From contig CAMLCW010000306.1 of NCBI GenBank assembly GCA_946478645.1, positions 1 to 6,210 on the forward strand: a stretch of DNA of 6,210 bases, read 5' to 3'. Position 1 is the first letter of the stretch. Every line of letters begins with the position of its first letter. Shown here in pieces: positions 1 to 4,331 of this stretch. Both the position numbers and the translations under genes were made by a program. The stretch is from an uncultured Variovorax sp. (GTDB lineage: Bacteria > Pseudomonadota > Gammaproteobacteria > Burkholderiales > Burkholderiaceae). The notes beneath the pieces are model-generated. The model was not told the origin of the DNA. It searched no databases and saw nothing but the letters and a program-made list of their open reading frames with translations.

Positions 1-1
1 C

Positions 2-592
2 ACAGTCATCCTCACGGGGCCTCCACTGCAAGCACTGGATCTTCTTGACGCGATCGTGCGGTTCTCCCGTGAGGCATGGCGTGAGAACTTGTGCAAGGCC
101 TTGAATTTCATCTTTATTCAGCAGAGCTGCGGCTACCGATTTGTAGACCAGCTCTTGGTGCCTGTCACAGCGCCAGCAGAGATCCAAGCGATCGAGACAG
201 CACTGGAAAAATCGACCAAGGCCGTCCGAGAGCATTTGAGTACTGCGTTGGCGTTGCTGGCTGACCGCAAGGCGCCTGACTACCGCAACTCGATCAAAGA
301 ATCGATTTCGGCTGTTGAAGCGGCTTGCCAAGCCATTGCAGGCATGCCGAAGGCGACCTTAGGCGATTGTCTGAAGGCGATCAAGAAAGTGAAGCCTCTG
401 CACCAAGCCTTCGAGGCGGCGCTGACGAAGCTCTATGGGTGGACCAGTGATGACGGAGGTATCAGGCATGCGTTGACCGAAGAGGGGGTCACCGTTACGC
501 ACGCAGACGCACAGTTCATGCTCGTGTCTTGTTCGGCGTTTACTAACTACTTGTGGTCTGTCGCTGCGGAGTCCGGGATCAAGGTCAAATGA
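2..592 (+). CDS. AbiJ-NTD4-type abortive-infection family protein, C-terminal part (5' end outside window)
   Basis: The frame is open from the window edge to the TGA at 590-592. The GTG at 56 has no convincing ribosome site, and the family's N-terminal domain would lie upstream, so I read this as a 5'-truncated gene and not as one starting at 56. About 196 residues are visible. Recognisable blocks are GYRFVD (131-148) followed by an 'EIQAIETAL' helix; DYRNSIKESISAVEA (278-322); TLGDCLKAI (about 359-385); LYGWTSDDGGIRHAL (431-475); and a C-terminal DAQFMLVSCSAFTNYLW helix. These match, from memory, the proteins annotated as AbiJ N-terminal-domain-4 or 'abortive infection' proteins, which are HEPN-like and thought to act in phage defence. 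The biochemical activity is unknown and no clear RX4-6H HEPN nuclease motif is visible here. There is no transmembrane segment. GC is about 57% on sampled lines against about 68-70% in the genes to the right, suggesting acquired DNA. Family assignment is moderately sure; function is inference. Confidence 0.62.
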   Translation, partial: TVILTGPPLQALDLLDAIVRFSREAWRENLCKALNFIFIQQSCGYRFVDQLLVPVTAPAEIQAIETALEKSTKAVREHLSTALALLADRKAPDYRNSIKESISAVEAACQAIAGMPKATLGDCLKAIKKVKPLHQAFEAALTKLYGWTSDDGGIRHALTEEGVTVTHADAQFMLVSCSAFTNYLWSVAAESGIKVK

Positions 593-811
593 AGGGGGCT
601 GTCTGGGTCATAGGACCAACCCATCCACGTACCCATCTGGAACTGTGCGATTCGGTGAGACGATCTGCTCCTTGCTGAAGAGGTCGTTCGAATGATCGCC
701 ATTGAAGGACTGGTCGCAGATGAGTCTGCGTGAGGCGTCCTGCTGGGTTCCGCCTAGTGGTCACACTCTCCGCCAGCCACCCCTGTGGCTCATCGCCCCT
801 CGCAGGCGCCA
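593..811. other. Intergenic region between abi-like gene and DUF4124 gene
   Basis: Two genes converge here and no confident gene lies between them. A minus-strand frame is open from 760 down to a TGA at 608-610 and reads about 50 residues (containing DQSFNGDHSNDLFSKEQIV) with fairly coding-like codons. It has no usable start codon before its last few residues, and a stop at 761-763 closes it upstream. It could be a decayed gene tail. A weak 5-bp inverted repeat (TGGGT 604-608 / ACCCA 619-623) follows the first gene, but it has no T-tract and is not called as a terminator. Confidence 0.4.
775..790 (-). terminator. Perfect hairpin downstream of the DUF4124 gene, possible terminator
   Basis: AGCCAC (775-780) and GTGGCT (785-790) are exact reverse complements around a 4-nt loop. 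The hairpin starts 21 nt past the stop codon of the minus-strand DUF4124 gene, a normal place for a terminator. No run of T follows on the minus strand, so intrinsic termination is uncertain. It could instead protect the mRNA 3' end or be chance. Confidence 0.3.
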
Positions 812-1255
812 TCAGCACTTCAGGTCGAAATAGCGCTTGCGCGCCTGGTACAGGGCTACGTCGGCCTTGGCCTTCGACGCGCCGGTATCGCGCCGCGTCG
901 CTTCTTCGATCTCGGGCAGCCGAGCATCCAATTGCCGGCACTCGCCCTGGTCGCGAGCGGACAGCTTGATTCTCTGGCGCATCACGTCCATTTGCTCGCG
1001 CGACTTTCCTGTGAGCGGGCGCAGTGCGTCGTCGAAGGCGTGGTTGATTTCCGTGCGCTGCACGTCGCGCCCCTTGCGCGACTTGCCTGACATCTGATCG
1101 ATGCCTTGGTTGGGTGTGGCGTCGATCACTTTCGCGCCGACGCAGGGGGCGTCGGAGTAGCTGACTTTGCCTGCCGTCTCGCATCGGTAGACAGGCGGCG
1201 CCGCTGAAGCGGAAAAGGCGGCCAGCAGCAGGGGGAGAGTGAGCAGGAGGCGCAT
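812..1255 (-). CDS. Secreted DUF4124 domain-containing protein
   Basis: The 147-residue protein begins at the ATG at 1255-1253 and ends at TGA 814-812. Residues 1-18 form a classic Sec signal peptide (MRLLLTLPLLLAAF, then SASA and APP), so the mature protein is periplasmic or exported. Residues 22-38 carry the DUF4124 signature: VYRCETAGKVSYSDAPC, with paired cysteines C25 and C38 that probably form a disulfide. The rest (about 55-147) is charged and helical, with further cysteines C106 and C147 (the last residue), which may form a second disulfide. DUF4124 proteins are common in beta- and gammaproteobacteria and have no established function. The start is chosen because it places the signal peptide exactly at the N-terminus. 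No strong Shine-Dalgarno is visible upstream. It is transcribed away from the polysaccharide operon, and I see no functional link beyond a shared upstream region. Confidence 0.85.
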   Translation of the reverse strand: MRLLLTLPLLLAAFSASAAPPVYRCETAGKVSYSDAPCVGAKVIDATPNQGIDQMSGKSRKGRDVQRTEINHAFDDALRPLTGKSREQMDVMRQRIKLSARDQGECRQLDARLPEIEEATRRDTGASKAKADVALYQARKRYFDLKC

Positions 1256-1571
1256 GAGTGCGGGGTTGCGTTCGCTCGATTCTCACTCGGGAGCGCGCAA
1301 AACCTGGATGTGTTCGCGTGCCGAGACCGACAAACGCCCGCCGACACGATCCGTATCGTTACTGAATCTTCAAATCCGCCGGTTCCTCGTCACCGATGCC
1401 GAGGCACTTGCCGCTGCGCCCGACTCGCCCCCATTCGCGCAGAGCCTGGCTTTCTCCCCGTGGCGCATGCATGAGCCGCGCATTCGCTTGCCAAAAGAGG
1501 CCCTTCGTCGTCAATTGCGCCCTCTCCGACGCAGATGTAGGACCTTCGCCCGAACATCGGCGTTGTGCAGA

Positions 1572-1586
1572 TGTGAAGTTTTCACA
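1572..1586. promoter_or_regulatory. 15-bp perfect palindrome TGTGAA-GTT-TTCACA, candidate operator
   Basis: TGTGAA (1572-1577) and TTCACA (1581-1586) are exact reverse complements around GTT, 168 bp before the operon's first ATG. The half-site TGTGA resembles CRP/FNR-family operators, but the spacer between TGTGA and TCACA is 5 nt, not the usual 6. In Burkholderia the c-di-GMP-responsive CRP/FNR regulator Bcam1349 controls exopolysaccharide genes, which makes this family a reasonable but unproven guess. Confidence 0.4.
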
Positions 1587-1707
1587 GCTTGTTTCCTCCC
1601 GAAGCAGCCGCCATCAGGGTTCCGCCTTACCTTGGAATGGCGCCGCAGCAGCGGACGAGGTCGGTCGCTTCAGGTGGCCGGATCCACTCTTCTTTCATTG
1701 AAATGTC

Positions 1708-1725
1708 GCGCCGTTCGTTCGGCGC
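1708..1725 (+). promoter_or_regulatory. GC-rich hairpin in the operon leader
   Basis: GCGCCG (1708-1713) and CGGCGC (1720-1725) pair perfectly around the loop TTCGTT, 29 nt before the ATG at 1755. The sequence after it (TGCTGTTTCGTCTTG) is only loosely T-rich. It could be a transcript-stability or attenuation element close to the ribosome site. In DNA this GC-rich it may also be chance. Confidence 0.3.
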
Positions 1726-1743
1726 TGCTGTTTCGTCTTGCAC

Positions 1744-1752
1744 GAGAGGTGA
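1744..1752 (+). promoter_or_regulatory. Shine-Dalgarno that fixes the HlyD-like gene start
   Basis: GAGAGGTGA lies directly before the ATG at 1755. GAGGTGA (1746-1752) matches the 16S anti-Shine-Dalgarno very well. It decides the start at 1755 over the upstream in-frame start codons, whose translation has no recognisable domain. Confidence 0.7.
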
Positions 1753-1754
1753 CC

Positions 1755-3014
1755 ATGTTTGTCTCGAAACCAAAACTCAAACCGAAGCAGGTTCCCTTCA
1801 CCGATCGCCGCCGGCAGGCGGGGGCCTTCGTCCCGAAGCTCGCGGCCTATGCGCTCTTGGCCTTCGTGCTGTGGCTGATGATCTCGACGCTGGTGCAGCC
1901 GCTGTTGTCGTCGAAGGCCACGCGGGCGGTGCTGCAGGCACCGGTGACGCTGATCACCTCGCCGATCAACGGGGTGGTGGCGCAGATGTCGGTGCATGCA
2001 CGCGACACAGTGGAAGCCGGTGCGCTGGTCGCGACGGTGCGCAACCCGACGGTGAGCCAGGAAATCCTCACCCAGCTGCGTTCGCAGCACCTCGCGCTGC
2101 AAAGCCAGCTGGCGCAGCTTGCCAACCAGTACAAGGCTGACAACCAGGAGATGCGCTCGGTCGGGCGCGAGGCCAGCGTGCACCGCGAGGCGTCGCTGGC
2201 GCAGGCCTGGGAGTCGTGGCAGATCGCGCGGCGCAAGCGCGACGTGGCGCACAGCGTGGTGGACGAGCAGGAGAACAAGGTCCGCACGAACCAGGCGCTG
2301 CTCGAGCAGGGCGCGATCAGCGAGCAGGTGATGAACGCCTCGCTGGCCCAGCTCAACACGGCGCGCGCCAACGCGGCGGTGGCGGAGCAGGCCTTCACGG
2401 GCCAGGTGCAGACGGTGGCGAGCGCGGGGCAGGGTGCCTTCGTGGGCGATGGCGGCAACAACCTGTTCCAGACGCTCTCGAGCCGCCGCGAGGCGCTGCG
2501 CAACAGCGTGGGGCGTGCGCAGCAGGACGGCGCGGCGATCTTTCAGCAGCTCAAGCAGGTCAGGCAGCTCGAGGAAGAGGAGCGAAGCCGCGTCGAGAAG
2601 CTCTCGTCGTACGAGATCAAGGCGACGCAGGCGGGCCAGGTGCACACGGTGCTCGCGCCCGTGGGCGCCTACGTCACGGCCGGCGCGTCGCTGGTGCGCG
2701 TGACCGACTGCAGCCGGCTCGGCGTGGTGGCGGTGTTTCCGGCGCGCGTGGCCAAGCGGCTGGGCATCGGCTCGCTGCTCGAAGTGAAGTTCGAAGACAG
2801 CGCCCGGATGGTGCCGGCGCGCGTGGAGCAGTTGCTGCCCGAAGCCTCGGAGGCGCTGCAGAGCACCTACAGCGTGCCCTTCCCGTATGCGGAGCAGGGC
2901 TCGGTTTATGCCGTGGCGCGCATCGAGGGCCAGACGCAGCCGGCGGCGCCGGCCGAGGGCAGGGCGAACCTGTGTGCGCCGGGCAAGGTGGTCTCGGCCA
3001 CGCTGAAGTCCTGA
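1755..3014 (+). CDS. HlyD-family membrane fusion / periplasmic adaptor protein of polysaccharide export
   Basis: The 419-residue protein starts at ATG 1755 behind a strong ribosome site. The frame stays open upstream to 1239, but that extension is Arg/Ser-rich and unlike any domain. Layout: a basic cytoplasmic tail (1-28, rich in Lys/Arg); one membrane segment (about 29-51, LAAYALLAFVLWLMIS...); the first half of a lipoyl-like domain (about 61-95, with SPINGVV and DTVEAGALV); a long alpha-helical coiled-coil hairpin (about 100-285); the second lipoyl half (about 287-316, AGQVHTVLAPVGAYVTAG); and a beta-barrel domain (about 317-395). This is the architecture of HlyD/EmrA-type membrane fusion proteins, which bridge the inner membrane and periplasm. 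The next gene follows after 15 nt and a BcsA-like synthase comes after that. I infer it carries the growing glucan across the periplasm, as BgsB is proposed to do beside the mixed-linkage glucan synthase BgsA in Sinorhizobium meliloti. A role in multidrug efflux is less likely, because no transporter is adjacent. Confidence 0.85.
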   Translation: MFVSKPKLKPKQVPFTDRRRQAGAFVPKLAAYALLAFVLWLMISTLVQPLLSSKATRAVLQAPVTLITSPINGVVAQMSVHARDTVEAGALVATVRNPTVSQEILTQLRSQHLALQSQLAQLANQYKADNQEMRSVGREASVHREASLAQAWESWQIARRKRDVAHSVVDEQENKVRTNQALLEQGAISEQVMNASLAQLNTARANAAVAEQAFTGQVQTVASAGQGAFVGDGGNNLFQTLSSRREALRNSVGRAQQDGAAIFQQLKQVRQLEEEERSRVEKLSSYEIKATQAGQVHTVLAPVGAYVTAGASLVRVTDCSRLGVVAVFPARVAKRLGIGSLLEVKFEDSARMVPARVEQLLPEASEALQSTYSVPFPYAEQGSVYAVARIEGQTQPAAPAEGRANLCAPGKVVSATLKS

Positions 3015-3016
3015 GC

Positions 3017-3022
3017 GGGGAG
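3017..3022 (+). promoter_or_regulatory. Ribosome binding site of the glycosidase-like gene
   Basis: GGGGAG sits 7 nt before the ATG at 3030, inside the 15-nt gap after the HlyD-like stop codon. It supports this start and immediate re-initiation within one operon. Confidence 0.6.
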
Positions 3023-3029
3023 AAACGGC

Positions 3030-4331
3030 ATGAAGCCGATCGCTTCCATTCCCGTTGCGCTGGCCCTCGCCTGCGCGGCCACGGCCGCACTGGCGCAGCC
3101 CGGGGCCACGCAGCAGCAGCTGGCGCGGCAAAGCTGCGAGGGCCTGCGGCGCGCCGTGGTCGAAGACCAGAAGGGCGCCACTTCGGGCCCGCTGTTCCTC
3201 ACCAGCTACCGCCTCGCCGAAGGCAGCCAGGGGCCGCCGCTGGAGCCCGCGCTTCAGGGCGTGGCCTTCACCTACGACAACGCGCTCGCAGGCATCGCGC
3301 TGCTGGCCTGCGGCGATGCGGCCTCGGCACGGCGCATCGGCGACGCGGTGGTGCGCGCGATGGCGCGTGATCCCGCCATGCCCGACGGCCGTGTGCGCAA
3401 TGCCTATCGCGCAGGCCCGATGACCGAGGACAAGGCGGCGCTGCCGGGCCGCTGGGACGCCGGCAAGAACCAGTGGATCGCCGATGCCTACCAGGTCAGC
3501 ACGGCCACCGGCAACGTGGCCTGGGCCGCGCTGTTGCTGCTGAACCTGCACGAGGCCGACCCTTCCTCGCCCACCTACCTGGCCCCTGCGCGCAAGCTGC
3601 TCGGCTGGATCGAGCAGCGCACGCGCGCGAAGAACGCGCCCGACGGCTACAACGGCGGCTGGTACGGCTGGGACCACGCGCAGCGGCCGCAGACCTGGAA
3701 GTCGACCGAGCACAACATCGACATCGCCATGGCCGCCGCATGGGCCGCACGCGCGGCCGGCCCGCAGGCCGACACCGAGCGCGAGCAGGCGCGCACCGCG
3801 CTCGCGTTCGTGCGCCGCATGTGGAGCCCATCGGAGCAGCGCTTCTACATCGGCACCAAGGAAGACGGGGCGACCGTCTCCACCGAAGGCTCGGGCCTCG
3901 ACGCGCAGCTCTGGCCGCTTTTGGCGGCGCCCGAGGGCTCGTGCGACTGGTCGCGCGGGCTGCAGTGGCTCGACCGGCACCATCGCCATGGCGAGGGCTA
4001 TGGCTTCAAGCGCGAGCCGGACGGCATCTGGACCGAGGGCAGCGCCCAGGCGGCCGCCACGCTGGTGGCGCGCAAGGGTGCCGCGCCCGAGCCGTTGTGG
4101 CGGCTGCTCGCATCGCAGCGCGCCGGCAACGGCCTCTACTACGCCACGCCGGGCGAGCGCATCTCGACCGGGCTGGCGATCGGCCCGGACTCGACTGGCG
4201 CCGACTTCTTCTACTACCGCTGGCCGCACCTGGGCGCGACCGCCTGGGTCGCACTGGCCGCCACGGGTTTCAACCCCTTCACCGGTAAGACCGCCGCAGC
4301 CGCAGGAGCCAATTCATCATGTCCAGCCTGA
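3030..4331 (+). CDS. Secreted six-hairpin (alpha/alpha barrel) glycosidase-like protein of the polysaccharide operon
   Basis: The 433-residue protein begins 15 nt after the HlyD-like gene. Residues 1-22 are a Sec signal peptide (cleavage after ALA, before QPG), giving a periplasmic protein. The mature part is a series of helices joined by aromatic, acidic loops, typical of (alpha/alpha)6 glycoside hydrolases: TYDNALAG (81-88), YNGGWYGWD (207-215), KSTEHNIDIA (224-233), DAQLWPLL (291-298), DGIWTEGSAQAA (331-342), YYRWPHLGATAW (395-406) and a closing FNPF (414-417). Candidate catalytic or sugar-binding acids are D83, E227, D231 and E336, judged only from their place in these motifs. I do not recognise an exact CAZy family, and it does not read like a standard GH8 BcsZ. 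By position it takes the place BcsZ has in cellulose operons: trimming, editing or proofreading a glucan in the periplasm. It could also be a non-catalytic export factor like CrdC of the curdlan locus. Its end overlaps the next gene by 13 nt. Confidence 0.75.
   Translation: MKPIASIPVALALACAATAALAQPGATQQQLARQSCEGLRRAVVEDQKGATSGPLFLTSYRLAEGSQGPPLEPALQGVAFTYDNALAGIALLACGDAASARRIGDAVVRAMARDPAMPDGRVRNAYRAGPMTEDKAALPGRWDAGKNQWIADAYQVSTATGNVAWAALLLLNLHEADPSSPTYLAPARKLLGWIEQRTRAKNAPDGYNGGWYGWDHAQRPQTWKSTEHNIDIAMAAAWAARAAGPQADTEREQARTALAFVRRMWSPSEQRFYIGTKEDGATVSTEGSGLDAQLWPLLAAPEGSCDWSRGLQWLDRHHRHGEGYGFKREPDGIWTEGSAQAAATLVARKGAAPEPLWRLLASQRAGNGLYYATPGERISTGLAIGPDSTGADFFYYRWPHLGATAWVALAATGFNPFTGKTAAAAGANSSCPA
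4304..4308 (+). promoter_or_regulatory. Ribosome binding site of the glycosyltransferase, inside the preceding gene
   Basis: AGGAG lies 10 nt before the ATG at 4319, within the last codons of the glycosidase-like gene (stop 4329-4331). The 13-nt gene overlap suggests translational coupling and a fixed ratio of the two proteins. Confidence 0.55.

Larger units (their letters stand above)
1256..1754. promoter_or_regulatory. Divergent intergenic region upstream of polysaccharide operon
   Basis: About 500 bp separate the DUF4124 gene start from the HlyD-like gene start. The region must hold the promoters for both directions, but I cannot identify convincing -35/-10 boxes. It carries a dyad ACGAT-CCGT-ATCGT (1346-1359), a 15-bp palindrome (1572-1586) and a GC hairpin (1708-1725). 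Frames that run through it, including the one in phase with the downstream gene, give Arg/Ser-rich sequence with no recognisable domain, so I treat it as non-coding. Confidence 0.5.

Noticed and set aside
604..623. Inverted repeat TGGGT/ACCCA after the abi-like gene as a terminator
   Set aside because: Only a 5-bp stem with a 10-nt loop and no T-tract.
585..1286. 233-codon minus-strand frame covering the DUF4124 gene
   Set aside because: It overlaps the DUF4124 gene in another frame. Only that other frame has a signal peptide and the DUF4124 cysteine motif.
1345..1373. Possible minus-strand promoter for the DUF4124 gene (TTGAAG, 17-nt spacer, ATCGTG)
   Set aside because: The -10 hexamer is far from TATAAT and the -35 match is modest, so it cannot be separated from chance. 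The overlapping dyad ACGAT-CCGT-ATCGT is too short to support on its own.
1396..1701. Possible 101-residue plus-strand protein in the intergenic region
   Set aside because: No ribosome site, no recognisable motif, and composition expected of chance reading in GC-rich non-coding DNA. It also runs over the palindrome at 1572-1586.
1239..1754. In-frame N-terminal extension of the HlyD-like gene
   Set aside because: The extension overlaps the start of the divergent DUF4124 gene, is Arg/Ser-rich, and would bury the membrane segment about 200 residues in. A strong ribosome site supports the ATG at 1755.
1695..4229. Very long minus-strand open frame (844 codons) opposite the HlyD-like and glycosidase-like genes
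   Set aside because: It is the antisense shadow of two well-supported genes in GC-rich DNA. The translation is Arg/Ala/His-rich low-complexity sequence without domains.
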